Origin: CAWIUB01 sp963839995 | GTDB taxonomy: Bacteria; Actinomycetota; Actinomycetes; Mycobacteriales; Jatrophihabitantaceae | Reading direction: 5' to 3' | Assembly (NCBI GenBank): GCA_963839995.1 | Contig: CAWIXH010000009.1 | Location: forward strand, 52,385 to 116,384 | Length of the DNA: 64,000 nt | Shown: piece by piece, positions 1 to 8,570 of the stretch | Layout of the letters: each line of letters opens with the position of its first letter | Position numbering within the stretch: the stretch's first letter is position 1 | Translations under genes and position numbers: made by a program | Notes under the pieces: model-generated | What the model was told of the DNA's origin: nothing | Database searches by the model: none | Seen by the model: the letters and a program-made list of their open reading frames with translations, nothing else

Positions 1-1390
1 CGACAGACCAGCGCATCGCCGCTCGATGAAGACTCGCAACGTCGGGCACACTTAGACCGATATTCAGGAGCCTTCGAGACCGCTTTCGTAGAACCGCAGC
101 CCGTCGTTCGTACTTGAGCCGGCGCTCTGAGTTCGTGCCCGAGTCGGCAACTAATTGCCTGTACGCTCCGATCAGTCTCTGACGCAGCATTGCCAGCGCG
201 AGAGCTTTTCCGAGGACGAGCCTCGACTCGTCGAGGGCTTGAACTCCCGCGGATTCGAGAGTGACCCATGCCAACGCGCCACGCGTCGTTGGGGAAGCGC
301 TGCTTCGCGTGATCGCCGCCATTCGCAGCGGGATGAGTAAGCGCGGCGGCCAGGGCACCTCGAGCGGTGTGAGCTCAGTCATCGGCCTGCCACGCGCGTC
401 GTCGATCTGGAAGCTTGCTCTCAGAGTCGGATCCGCTACCGCGGCCACGGGCTCAATCGTTAGCTGGGCCGACGGATGCGCGGCAAGGTACTGATCGAGC
501 GCCTCGCTCAGCGCCGCGCGGGAGGCGGTGAGCGCGGCTTGCGCGTCCGGTGCCATAGATGTGACTGAAACGAATGCATGCGGCGCGGTGGACCGCGGTC
601 GCACTTCGCCTGTCTCAACCGCGCCTGAGGCAACGCCGCGCGCAAAGGCCAAGACGCGGTCAGCGGCTCGGCCCCAAACGCCGAACTGATGCTGTTGATC
701 CGGATACACCTGGGTGAGGGTCGCTCCGGCCACTCTTGATCGCAGGTTGACAAGTTCTCTTGCGCCCGTGACGCCGAGCAGTGCCACATGCGTGCGAAGG
801 TCCGGAGATAGACACTCAACGAAGGCCGTCCGGGGGTCTGCACCCGCGTTGCGCTTCCCCATAAGCAGACGTGAGAGTTTCGTGAGCACCAGTCTCGGAG
901 ACTGTCGCTGTTCCACAACCAGCGATCCAATCTCTACTGCGCAGCGTTGGAGGGTTTGCACTGGGACCGATGGTGTGTCCCAGGCGAACGTCACGATCTG
1001 GCCGATGAATGTCGACCACTCGTTCGGCAGCACGACTGGCGTCACCACATTTTCGTGCTCGGCGCCCAACCGCGCCTGCCAGATCGAAACGATCGGGACG
1101 TGGGCAGTCGCAAGAAGCGAATCGCATGCTGAAACAGCCGCTCGATGAATCTTCTTCACATAGCGCGGCCGCGGTTGCGTCTGGCCGGACTCTTGCCAGT
1201 GACCCACAACCGATTCGGCGAGGCCCACGGTATGCGCGACGGTCTCTCGCGCGAAGGCGGACTCCGCAAGAAGGTTAGGAGCCGATGCAGACCAAAGAGC
1301 AAGGCGAAGCAAGGTAAAGACGTTCTCGGGCACGCCGCGCCGGCGCAACATTTCGCCTACATCGCCTTCTACCGAGATTGCCTCGCTCAT
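1..1390 (-). CDS. Large unrecognised protein, 3' end beyond the left edge
   Basis: The minus strand is open from an ATG at 1388-1390 to the window edge, at least 463 codons without a stop. I translated it in segments across its length and the frame holds. The product starts MSEAISVEGDVGEMLRRRG and is rich in helix-forming residues. Residues about 30-90 look like a helical, possibly HTH-like region, and a basic stretch (YERRAAVLRKRSRRLLN) lies near the visible end. A weak purine run (CAGGA) lies about 11 nt upstream of the start. I do not recognise the family. There are no obvious membrane segments or P-loop. Its length and open frame argue strongly that it is a real gene; its function is unknown. 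Confidence 0.75.
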   Translation of the reverse strand, partial: MSEAISVEGDVGEMLRRRGVPENVFTLLRLALWSASAPNLLAESAFARETVAHTVGLAESVVGHWQESGQTQPRPRYVKKIHRAAVSACDSLLATAHVPIVSIWQARLGAEHENVVTPVVLPNEWSTFIGQIVTFAWDTPSVPVQTLQRCAVEIGSLVVEQRQSPRLVLTKLSRLLMGKRNAGADPRTAFVECLSPDLRTHVALLGVTGARELVNLRSRVAGATLTQVYPDQQHQFGVWGRAADRVLAFARGVASGAVETGEVRPRSTAPHAFVSVTSMAPDAQAALTASRAALSEALDQYLAAHPSAQLTIEPVAAVADPTLRASFQIDDARGRPMTELTPLEVPWPPRLLIPLRMAAITRSSASPTTRGALAWVTLESAGVQALDESRLVLGKALALAMLRQRLIGAYRQLVADSGTNSERRLKYERRAAVLRKRSRRLLNIGLSVPDVASLHRAAMRWSV

Positions 1391-2062
1391 AGCGAATGAT
1401 CCTGCCAAGTCCCGGGGCTAACATGTGGCGATAGGTCCCCGGCCTCGACGTTCGACCCGCGCCGACACTTCATTCGGGAGCGGCGGTGCAGCGAGGATGC
1501 TCACTCTTCTCTCGACTTCGACCCCGGCCTGAAACACGCGCTGGCGCCCGAACGCCGCAGCCGGCTTCCGACGAGACGGCCCACCTTCGTACTTGATGTT
1601 GGTTGATCTTTGGCGTTCACGCACAGAGCACTCCATATGCGCCGTACCCCGTCCACGCAGATGCGCGCAGAACGACGGCTATTTGCGCGCGAAACCTGTT
1701 GTTCGAGCCTGATCCGTCGACGCCCACCAGACCGAGCCCGGTTGCATGATTATTCATGATCGCCCGGCCATGCGGATGCGCGCGCTGAGCGCGTATCGGC
1801 GGGTCAGTGCCACCTCTCTTTCTCCTTGCTCTCCGCATGGTCGCGGTTGCCGGTGGGTAGAACGGCTGCCATGAGCGACAAGCCCGTTTCTGGGACCCCT
1901 TCCAGGGGAGCAATGGGGTGGCTGCGGCGGGCGCGTTCCTGGCAGGTTTCGTGGTTCTTCCTCAGCCCTCGGTGAACCCGGCCCCGAGCGGGTCACCAAC
2001 CGATGTCACGCGAGACCGCGACCCGCGCGGCGATGGCTGGGTCGCGCCTCTACCGTGGACCG
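1391..2062. other. Stretch without a convincing gene
   Basis: No reading frame here shows recognisable protein features. A 34-codon ORF (1871-1975, +, starting MSDKPVSGTPSRGAMG) lies just upstream of the VOC gene and could encode a small peptide, but nothing else supports it. No tRNA, clear terminator or repeat was seen. Confidence 0.4.
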
Positions 2063-2497
2063 ATGGCGTCGGTCAAGCAGATCCAAGTCACCTTCGACTG
2101 CGCAGAACCTGAGCGCGTCGCTCGTTTCTGGTGCGAGGTGTTGGGGTACGTCGTACCGCCGCCACCGGAGGGGTTTGCTACTTGGGACGATTTCGATCGC
2201 GCGCTGCCGCCTGAGCATCAGGGTTCAGCGTTCGCATGCATTGATCCCTCAGGTGTGGGCCCGCGACTGTTCTTCCAGCGCGTTCCCGAAGGCAAGGTCG
2301 TCAAGAATCGGCTGCATCTTGACGTGCGGGTCGGCACCGGGCTCGTGGGTGAAGAGCGCCTGGCCGCACTTGAGGCCGAATGCGCACGACTGGTCGCGCT
2401 CGGCGCGGTACGCGTGCGACTACTGCCTGCCGATGGCGACGACGAGTCGTGCCTCGTGATGCAGGACATCGAGGGCAACGAGTTCGATCTCGACTGA
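2063..2497 (+). CDS. VOC / glyoxalase-like domain protein
   Basis: The 144-residue protein starts MASVKQIQVTFDC and continues PERVARFWCEVLGY, the standard opening of the vicinal-oxygen-chelate (glyoxalase/bleomycin-resistance) fold. It ends with DIEGNEFDLD, a common C-terminal motif of the Glyoxalase_6-like subgroup. One VOC module of this length usually works as a homodimer. The substrate cannot be told from sequence. An upstream in-frame start exists at 2003, but the family begins at the ATG at 2063. The gene stands alone with no apparent operon partners. Confidence 0.85.
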   Translation: MASVKQIQVTFDCAEPERVARFWCEVLGYVVPPPPEGFATWDDFDRALPPEHQGSAFACIDPSGVGPRLFFQRVPEGKVVKNRLHLDVRVGTGLVGEERLAALEAECARLVALGAVRVRLLPADGDDESCLVMQDIEGNEFDLD

Positions 2498-2574
2498 GTG
2501 GCCGCGAACGTGAACATGCCGTCGGACTCCCGCGCCAGCACCGCTCCACCTCGCCGGATCGCGCCGAGGTGCTG

Positions 2575-2745
2575 ATGGTCGTCCTCGTCACGATCGCGTC
2601 GGTCGTCGTCTGCGGCTGGATCGCAGTGTCGCCGCTGTCCGACGTCGGGGCCGCATGGCTCGGGGCCGTGGCAGGTCTGCCCGTCGCGATGCTCCCAGCG
2701 AGCATCGGAACCGTCATCCTGCGGTGGCATCGACGGCGTGCAGCC
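2575..2745 (+). pseudogene. Two-helix membrane protein, probably a remnant
   Basis: In this frame two hydrophobic segments (VVLVTIASVVVCGWIAV and AAWLGAVAGLPVAMLP) are followed by a basic end, RWHRRRAASS. That is how small two-helix actinobacterial membrane proteins look. The frame does not stop soon after the basic tail but runs on for hundreds of bases opposite a better-supported minus-strand gene, so the original 3' end is probably lost. The start could be GTG 2569 or ATG 2575. The family is unknown. Confidence 0.4.
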
Positions 2746-3162
2746 TCAAGCGACCGGCACCCCGCACGAGCAGCAGATTCTCCGCCCTCGGCCACCCCAG
2801 TCGAAACGTTCGCTCATGCCGCGTCGTGCGCCCTGCGGGTTGCCGGTCGAAACCAACAGGCCGCCGGGTTGGAACTCAGAGACGTCCAGCTCGGGCATCA
2901 AGAGTGCAGACACCGGAGGATCCGGCTTCGGCACGATCCGAGGTGCTGCGTCGATATGTGTCACCGTCGCGATCGGGCCAGGGCCGCCGCTCATCACCTG
3001 CAGCCGATCACCGACTCGAACGGTGCCAGCCTCGATCACGCCGAACACCACAGTCCCCCATTCGTGATCGTCGCAGAATCCGTGATCCGGAATCGGAACG
3101 GCACGGCCCCAGCGAGTTCGTTCACCGGTTTGATGATCCTCTCCACCCCGACGGAAACGCAC
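2746..3162 (-). CDS. Small protein resembling EF-Tu domain II (beta-barrel)
   Basis: The 138-codon frame begins with GTG immediately after an in-frame stop. Residues about 35-100 follow the translation-factor domain II pattern: GTVVFGVIEAGTVRVGDRL, then a short loop, ATVTHID, a variable stretch, ALLMPELDVSEFQPGGLL. No GTPase motifs (GxxxxGK, NKxD) are present, so this is a stand-alone barrel and not an elongation factor. The N-terminal 30 residues and the basic C-terminus look poorly conserved. A MOSC-type domain was considered, but the VRVGD and QPGG spacing fits domain II better. Function unknown. Confidence 0.5.
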   Translation of the reverse strand: MRFRRGGEDHQTGERTRWGRAVPIPDHGFCDDHEWGTVVFGVIEAGTVRVGDRLQVMSGGPGPIATVTHIDAAPRIVPKPDPPVSALLMPELDVSEFQPGGLLVSTGNPQGARRGMSERFDWGGRGRRICCSCGVPVA

Positions 3163-3591
3163 TCATCTGCCGCGGCCAGGACGGCACGGACGGGGGTACC
3201 GGCGACGCTTCACCCTCGTCGGCGCCGTAAGACCGACCTGGGCGGCAGTCCGGCTCGGACGGATCGCGGCATAGACCGGACGGTATGCCGCAGTGCCGAT
3301 CCGCGGCATGACCCATCCGTGTTTCGGGGAGATGAGGCTAGCGAGGCGGGTCCTGGCGGCGGCTCATGACCTCTTGCGCCCGGCGGCTAGCGCGTCCGGG
3401 ACGTCAGGGGGACCTTCGTCGCAAGTCGACGGGACGCTCTGCCCTGTCGCCCCGAGCCCCTGGTGTGATGCTGGAGGTAATGACAGAGGTGGTAGTCATG
3501 GCCAAAGAACACGTCGCCCGTGAGGATCGACTCCAAGCAGGCGGGCGAGAAACGGACGACGGCGGCCCTCCGGTCATGCCATCCGAGACCA
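3163..3591. other. Stretch without a convincing gene
   Basis: Overlapping ORFs on both strands show no family features. At 3474-3479 a GGAGGT sequence precedes possible starts at 3480 and 3498 (the latter opening MAKEHVARED). That frame runs into the following membrane-protein gene in another phase, so it may be only a leader peptide or chance. Confidence 0.35.
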
Positions 3592-3996
3592 ATGGTAAAA
3601 CGGCACATGTCGCCGTTCTGGAAGCACTTCTGGCAGATGCTCGCAGCCATGGCAGTCGGAATGATCACGACCGGCGCCATCTTCCTCTCCATCGTGGGAG
3701 CCAAGACCTGGGACGAGGTAACCACTCAGTACCCGACGCAGGCCCTGTTGGCGATGGCGGCAGGGATGACCGTTCCGATGGTCGCCTGGATGATGTACCG
3801 CGGGATGGGGTGGAAGAACTCCTACGAGATGGCCGCGGTGATGATCGTGCCCGTCGTGCCGTTGCTGTGCCTGGTCTGGTTCGACGTCACGAAGAGCGCA
3901 CAATGCGGCGCGTATTGCCTGGTTGCCATCGCCGCGATGCTCGGGCTGATGTTCTACCGTCGTGACGAATACTCGATGAAGACCGCTCCGCGGTAG
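3592..3996 (+). CDS. Small four-helix membrane protein (FliP-like annotation group)
   Basis: The protein is about 134 residues with four predicted hydrophobic helices, for example MLAAMAVGMITTGAIFLSIVG, TQALLAMAAGMTVPMVAWMM and MAAVMIVPVVPLLCLVWF. It resembles short actinobacterial proteins often labelled flagellar biosynthetic protein FliP, although no flagellar genes are nearby and the name is probably misleading. The chosen start (MVKRHMSPFW) is preceded by GAG about seven bases upstream; ATG 3607 is an alternative. The next gene begins 7 bp downstream, so they may be co-transcribed. Confidence 0.65.
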   Translation: MVKRHMSPFWKHFWQMLAAMAVGMITTGAIFLSIVGAKTWDEVTTQYPTQALLAMAAGMTVPMVAWMMYRGMGWKNSYEMAAVMIVPVVPLLCLVWFDVTKSAQCGAYCLVAIAAMLGLMFYRRDEYSMKTAPR

Positions 3997-4002
3997 TGGA
4001 TC

Positions 4003-4833
4003 ATGGGAGCCGAAGGACCGGTCGTGAGCGCGGGTGGCAGAGCCGATTCGCAGGCGCGCTTCGCGTACTTCTACCTCATGAAAGCTGATCCCGACGCGGT
4101 GCGTGTCGTCGCGCCCAGGCACGCGTCTTACTGGCGGGAGCTGCGGCTGTCCCACTACGTGGGCGGACCCTTTGAAGACCGGACAGGAGGGTTGATCACG
4201 TTCGACGCCGCTGATGCCACGGAAGCGGAGCGTGCTGTCCGCGGCGACCCCTTCCTCCTCCAGGGGCTCGTCGAAGCGCACTGGATCAAAAGGTGGGCGC
4301 GCGAATCACCTATCGGTCCGCCGACAGCTCGCCACGCGCGGCGACCACTGCTGGGACTGCGCCGCAAGCCTGGTCGGCTCGCGCTCGCCTTCTTCCGGAT
4401 GCCGCTGAACGCCTACCGGCACGACGCCGGATCGGTGATGGGCCATACCTTCCTCGAGTTCACCCACACCGGGCGTAAGACCGGTCGACCGTACGACGCC
4501 GTCGCGATGGTGTTGCACTACGACGAGGCGACCCGTGAGGCCGTCATCTTTGCCGCATGGGGACCGGAGACGGACTGGGTGCGCAACCTTCGTGCCGGTC
4601 CCGCCGTCAAGGTGCAGCTGGGACGTGAGTCGTTCAAGCCTGAGCATCGGTTCCTCAGCGAGGAGGAAGCCTTCGACGTCGTCGTTCAGTTCCGCCGCGA
4701 GCACCCGCACCGGGTGCGGCTGAGCACCACTATCATGGGGTGGGGCGACCTCCGCGACAATGCCGTCGCCCGCGACTTCATCCGCACCCACCCGTTCGTC
4801 GCGTTCCGGCCGATGGCCTCTCCGGCACCCTGA
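4003..4833 (+). CDS. YCII-domain / deazaflavin-dependent (DDN-type) reductase fusion
   Basis: Residues about 18-100 match the YCII-like fold (ARFAYFYLMKADPDAV, then an LLQGLVEAHWIKRW end). Residues about 125-270 match the deazaflavin-dependent nitroreductase / F420H2-dependent quinone reductase family, with HTFLEFTHTGRKTGRPY and AWGPETDWVRNLRAGP. DDN-type proteins use reduced coenzyme F420 to reduce quinones or nitro compounds. YCII domains are small dimeric alpha/beta units of uncertain role. Most members of each family stand alone, so the fusion is notable. GTG 4024, with GAAGGACC just upstream, is an alternative start. Confidence 0.8.
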   Translation: MGAEGPVVSAGGRADSQARFAYFYLMKADPDAVRVVAPRHASYWRELRLSHYVGGPFEDRTGGLITFDAADATEAERAVRGDPFLLQGLVEAHWIKRWARESPIGPPTARHARRPLLGLRRKPGRLALAFFRMPLNAYRHDAGSVMGHTFLEFTHTGRKTGRPYDAVAMVLHYDEATREAVIFAAWGPETDWVRNLRAGPAVKVQLGRESFKPEHRFLSEEEAFDVVVQFRREHPHRVRLSTTIMGWGDLRDNAVARDFIRTHPFVAFRPMASPAP

Positions 4834-5175
4834 GCGCTGACACCACGAGTGCTCAGACAGGGCGTGTGGCTCCAAGTCAGCGACGCCCGGTCATCGTCTA
4901 CTTGTTCATTTGCCGCAGGACGCACGTCTGGGCATGGTCGTCGTCGCTGGTCAGGTGAGGCCGCGGATGAGGATGTCGAGTCCAGGTGCGCGGCGGGTGT
5001 CGAACTGGTCGTCGGTCAGGTCGGCCTCGTGTCTCGAAAGTCCCCGGCTACCGCAGCCGCTGACCGTGGTTGAACACGGCCACGACCGTATCCGCTCATC
5101 GGCAGATCAGGATGTCGTGACCGTCAACGCGGCGTGACCGCGCGGCGGCACGTTATGCCGTGTTGAGCCTGGGGC
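4834..5175. other. Non-coding stretch with a TetR-like C-terminal remnant
   Basis: On the minus strand, about 5040 down to 4951, a frame reads EADLTDDQFDT...GLDILIRGLT and stops. This is the usual end of TetR-family regulators. No upstream DNA-binding part could be joined to it, so it is a decayed fragment. Nothing else was recognised. Confidence 0.4.
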
Positions 5176-5508
5176 TTATTGATCGTCGGGCAGCTCGGCG
5201 TCGACGAGCGCGCTGGCACCGGCGGCCCGGGTGGTCATGTGGTCGGTGCGTTCTCGGAGCCGTTGCAGTGACTCGGCGTCGCCGAGCGGAACGGTCGCTT
5301 CTAGGTGCGTACTGCTGTGAAGTTCGGGCAGGTCCAGGACTGCATCAACCAGACTCGCCCTGCTCCCTATCGGTAGGTGGCCTGATTCGGCGTGCAACGA
5401 CGCCTGGGCTGTATCTGGGGTGCCTGGCGAAGTGTCTACCTGCGCCGATGCGACAACGCGATCTCCGTCGCTGACTTCGACGTTCCGATGGGCGGCATGC
5501 TCAGCCAT
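5176..5508 (-). CDS. Conserved actinobacterial hypothetical protein
   Basis: The 110-residue product starts MAEHAAHRNVEVSDGD. ATG 5506-5508 is preceded by CAGGAG with 5 bases between them, which decides this start over a longer upstream frame. The sequence (RVVASAQVDTSPG, ESGHLPIGSRASLVDAV, LPLGD-like segments) resembles small proteins of unknown function found in mycobacteria and streptomycetes, sometimes near stress genes. It has no transmembrane segment, cysteine cluster or HTH. Confidence 0.65.
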   Translation of the reverse strand: MAEHAAHRNVEVSDGDRVVASAQVDTSPGTPDTAQASLHAESGHLPIGSRASLVDAVLDLPELHSSTHLEATVPLGDAESLQRLRERTDHMTTRAAGASALVDAELPDDQ

Positions 5509-5736
5509 GGTCTCTCCTGCCCCTCGTAGATGATGCTCGGTATCGACTGGGCCGGTCTGGTTATCCGCTGCGGGTGCGGCCTTCCATGTGGGGTCGGCGG
5601 CCGCGGGCAGCACCGCGGGCGTTTTCTCGAACTTGGCTGGTGTGTTGGCGTGGGTCTAGACGTTCTGGACCTCTATTATTGGATAGGTACCCGGCAGCGG
5701 CAAGGACGTAACACCGCTCGCGGTCGTCGGCCTGGG

Positions 5737-6405
5737 TTAAGGCTCAATGTTCTTGATCGGTGCGGTCAAAACGCCCGTAAGTGGTCGCTGAACCATTGAC
5801 CGCAAGCCCTGCTCGTGGCATGAGCCGGAGCCCGCATCGTGCCGCCAGCCCACCCCAGCCTGAGCCCGCTTGCCGCCACCCGGAGCGCGTCCAGGTACGC
5901 GACAAGATCGACACAGACGACCGGATCTCGGCAGTTCCGGTGGGCGGTCATGTGCCGGATGCGCGAGCACGCCGGCCGCGGCGAGCCAGGCCAGTGGATT
6001 CGCGGTCGGGCGGAAGCCGAGGGCGAGTGCCGCACCGCTGAGGAGCACCAGTACCGCGAGCGTCTGCAGCAGGCTGCCGATCACGTGTCCCGTCAGTACG
6101 GCGGCGCGGGCGATCGCCATGGTGCGGAAGCGGTCGCGCGGAGATGGGGCACATACGTTGGCCGCTGGAGGAGCGCGTACACTCATCTGCTCCCACGTGT
6201 CAGCCGCGACCCAGTGCTCGCCGATTACGACCACGATGACGGTGACCACGGCGATGAGGCCGCCGGTCCTTGTGAAGATGACCCTGGTCGCTGCGCCAGG
6301 CTTCGCGGGCGGGCCCGGGAATCTGGGCCAGTGGCTGGATGAGGTCTTTGGTATCGAGTGGGCGAAGTTGGGCCAGATCGATGACCGCCGCGCGAAGTAG
6401 GACAC
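5737..6405 (-). pseudogene. Decayed ABC-2 / DrrB-like permease
   Basis: Two parts of a daunorubicin-resistance-type (ABC-2) permease are visible in one frame. One is an N-terminal membrane segment (GGLIAVVTVIVVVIGEHWV). The other, after a deletion, is the conserved block RFRTMAIARAAVLTGHVIGS plus a second helix (FRPTANPLAWLAAAGVLA). Roughly 100 residues normally between them are missing, and the C-terminal helices are replaced by out-of-frame sequence. No ATPase partner lies beside it. A drrA-like fragment lies 40 kb away at 45.6 kb. The adjacent TetR gene may once have controlled this transporter. Confidence 0.7.
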
Positions 6406-6635
6406 CGCGCTATTGCAGCGGCGCGGCTATCGTCGCCGCCTGACCAGCCCGCCAAGATCGAGTGATCCGATCGACGTGGTAACAGACCAGTCGCGGAGGT
6501 CGACGCGCGCTACCGCGCGGATCAGCAACTGGTCGTGGTTGATGTCGTCGCGTCGGATGCCGGCAACGGTCACGTTGTGATTGTCGGATGCGGGTTCAGA
6601 GCCCCACCGCTGAGCGCTCGGCCTGGCGGGGGAGG

Positions 6636-7205
6636 TCAGGTCGGTGGGTGGGGCCGGGTGTTGGTCGGTGCGCAGCCGGCCATCGCCGCGTGGATGAGGG
6701 CGTCGTGGTGGGTGGCGAGTTGGGCTGGGGTCAGGGTGCGGATCGGGCGCCACAGTGATCCGAGGGCTGCCGTGGCGCGGACGGTGGCCGCGGCGCCGTC
6801 TGCGGTGGAGCCGGTGATGGCCTGGCAGATGCGCTCGGTGTTGTGGTGCAGCCGGGCGCCGATCTGGGGATGGTTCAGGACGGCTTTGTCGCTGTCGACC
6901 CAGGCGGCGACCCGGCTGTGGTCGGTCAGCGTGCTGAGGTAGTCCTCGAGCAGGGCCCGCACCCCACCGGGCCAGGGGGGTGCGGGCGGATGGCGGTCGA
7001 CGAGTGCGTCCAGGCTGTCGAGCAGCGGGTCGGCTAACGCGTGCAGCAGGTCGTTCTTGGTGCGGAAGTGGTAGCTGACTGCGGCCTTGCTCATGCCGGT
7101 GGCGGCGGCCAGCTCGGCGACGCTGGTCGCGTCGTAGCCGCGGCGGGTGAAGCCGTCCAGCGCCGCGGTGAGCAGGGTGTCGCGTCGGTTGCGGGTGCCG
7201 GGCAC
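6636..7205 (-). CDS. TetR-family transcriptional regulator
   Basis: The 189-residue product has a TetR N-terminal HTH (TLLTAALDGFTRRGYDATSV, then AAATGMSKAAVSYHFRTKND) and a variable helical ligand domain. GTG 7203-7205 is chosen because AGGAGG lies about 7 bases upstream, giving the start VPGTRNRRDT. Longer frames would place the operator inside the gene. An inverted repeat at 7233-7246, just upstream, fits autoregulation. Downstream on the same strand is the decayed permease, suggesting an efflux regulator that has lost its target. Confidence 0.88.
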   Translation of the reverse strand: MPGTRNRRDTLLTAALDGFTRRGYDATSVAELAAATGMSKAAVSYHFRTKNDLLHALADPLLDSLDALVDRHPPAPPWPGGVRALLEDYLSTLTDHSRVAAWVDSDKAVLNHPQIGARLHHNTERICQAITGSTADGAAATVRATAALGSLWRPIRTLTPAQLATHHDALIHAAMAGCAPTNTRPHPPT

Positions 7206-7232
7206 CGTGGGCCCTCCTGTTGACGTGTGTAC

Positions 7233-7246
7233 TGGACGGACGTCCA
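7233..7246. promoter_or_regulatory. Candidate TetR operator (TGGAC-N4-GTCCA)
   Basis: A perfect inverted repeat, TGGAC-GGAC-GTCCA, lies 27 bases upstream of the tetR start codon and about 250 bases before hsp20, in the intergenic region between the divergent genes. Position and symmetry fit a TetR dimer site. The rest of 7206-7493 holds no recognisable gene and no CIRCE element. Confidence 0.5.
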
Positions 7247-7493
7247 CCCAGCAGTGTACGGTCAAGGGTGTCGGCGCGCCGCAGCCTTACAGCCACAGCG
7301 TGACCACACGACAGTCGCCGAGACGGCGAGCACGCGCTCCCGGTGGGCCGCCGGGCGCCGACAGAAGGGGCCCGCTCCCGGCTGGGACGCGCGGTGCACG
7401 ACACACCACGCGCGCACGCCCGGCCGGTGGCACGGCACCATCCTCCCCGCACCCTTCCGTGCGGTTCACGCAGCACAGGATGAGGTGAGAATC

Positions 7494-7925
7494 ATGTTGG
7501 TACGCACCGACCCGTTCCGCGACCTCGACCGACTCGCCCAACAGATCTGGGGCACCACGGCCCGTCCCGCGACGATGCCGATGGATGCCTGGCGGGACGG
7601 CGAGCAGATCGTGGTGGAGTTCGACCTGCCGGGGGTGGACCCGGACTCGGTGGACCTGGACGTGCAGCGCAACGTGCTCACCGTGCGGGCCGAGCGTCGC
7701 GGCTCACCCGGCGAGGACACCGAGATGATCGCCGCCGAACGCCCGCGTGGGGTGTTCAGCCGGCAGCTGATCCTGGGCGACACGCTGGACACCGACCGGG
7801 TGCACGCCAGCTACACCGCCGGTGTTCTCACGCTGCGCATCCCGGTCGCCGAAAAGGCCAAACCCCGCAAGATCGCGGTCAGCACCGCGGACCCGGGCGC
7901 CGGCCGCGGTCAGCTCACCGGCTGA
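7494..7925 (+). CDS. Hsp20 / alpha-crystallin-type small heat shock protein
   Basis: The 143-residue chaperone starts MLVRTDPFRDLDRLAQQ. The alpha-crystallin core spans residues about 30-125: VVEFDLPGVDPDSVDLDV, NVLTVRAER, and the C-terminal signature AGVLTLRIPVAEKAKPRKI containing the I-x-I/V anchoring motif type. GAGGTGAG lies about 7 bases before the ATG. Such proteins form oligomers and hold unfolding proteins. It is close in type to the second hsp20 at 50.05 kb, but unlike that gene has no CIRCE-like site upstream. Confidence 0.93.
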   Translation: MLVRTDPFRDLDRLAQQIWGTTARPATMPMDAWRDGEQIVVEFDLPGVDPDSVDLDVQRNVLTVRAERRGSPGEDTEMIAAERPRGVFSRQLILGDTLDTDRVHASYTAGVLTLRIPVAEKAKPRKIAVSTADPGAGRGQLTG

Positions 7926-7935
7926 CCGGCACCCG

Positions 7936-8235
7936 ATGGCCAGGCACGTGGTGCACCGGCGTAACGGCCAGGTCGACGAGTACCAGGAACTGCCCGACGC
8001 CGAGCAGCTGGAACCCGACGCGGTGACCGTGACCTTCCCCGACGGATCGCTGCGGTCCTACCACGTCGAGCACGGGCTCGGCGGTGTCGGCTTCGAGTTC
8101 GCGCAAGCCGGAATCCTGGTGCTGCGCTTCCAGGACAGCGACCATCTGCTGGCCGCGTTCGCGCCCACCGCCTGGACCTCGGTCAGCGGCACCGCCCTCG
8201 GCGACCGCGGCCGACGATCGTCCAGCGGCCGCTGA
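7936..8235 (+). CDS. Conserved hypothetical protein
   Basis: The 99-residue product starts MARHVVHRRNGQVDEYQELP and begins 10 bp after the hsp20 stop, so it is likely in the same transcript. It contains alternating hydrophobic segments (AVTVTFPDGSLRSYHVEHG, AGILVLRFQDSDHLLAAFAP) that suggest a small beta-rich domain. I do not recognise a named family. Linkage to hsp20 is the only clue to its role. Confidence 0.6.
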   Translation: MARHVVHRRNGQVDEYQELPDAEQLEPDAVTVTFPDGSLRSYHVEHGLGGVGFEFAQAGILVLRFQDSDHLLAAFAPTAWTSVSGTALGDRGRRSSSGR

Positions 8236-8435
8236 GGTCACGACAGAAACCACAGCGGCTCGGCTCGCACGGTCCACCATGGGTGTTTCGACCGTGCGGG
8301 CCCCGCAAGGACCCCGACGTCGGGTCCGGGACACAGGGAAGGCGCCGGGTAGCCCTCGGGCTCGATCCATGACGGTCATCACCTCACCAACGGCCGGCCA
8401 GCTGCGCTCACACGCCGGGCCGGGCAGGGAGAGCC

Positions 8436-8570
8436 ATGGCAGACAAGTCCCCACGACACGCCACCAGCAAGAAACCAAGCATGACCATCAAGCAGAAGCG
8501 AGCCGCCAAGAAGCTCAAACTCGAGCAGGCCACCAGACGCGACGTGGCGGCCGCCGTCCGCGACAGGTGA
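8436..8570 (+). CDS. Small basic protein (44 residues)
   Basis: ATG 8436 follows GGGAGAG with good spacing and opens a 44-codon frame MADKSPRHATSKKPS...TIKQKRAAKKLKLEQ, ending in TGA at 8568-8570. It is strongly basic, lysine-rich and probably disordered or helical. Short proteins of this pattern recur in actinobacteria without assigned function, possibly binding nucleic acid. Confidence 0.6.
   Translation: MADKSPRHATSKKPSMTIKQKRAAKKLKLEQATRRDVAAAVRDR

Noticed and set aside
2746..3162. MOSC-domain identification
   Set aside because: The initial resemblance rested on the VGD motif; the spacing and later QPGG pattern fit translation-factor domain II better and no MOSC cysteine is present.
6427..7476. 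A 349-codon minus-strand frame overlapping tetR
   Set aside because: The TetR HTH and a strong ribosome site are in another frame of the same strand; this frame is arginine-rich shadow sequence.
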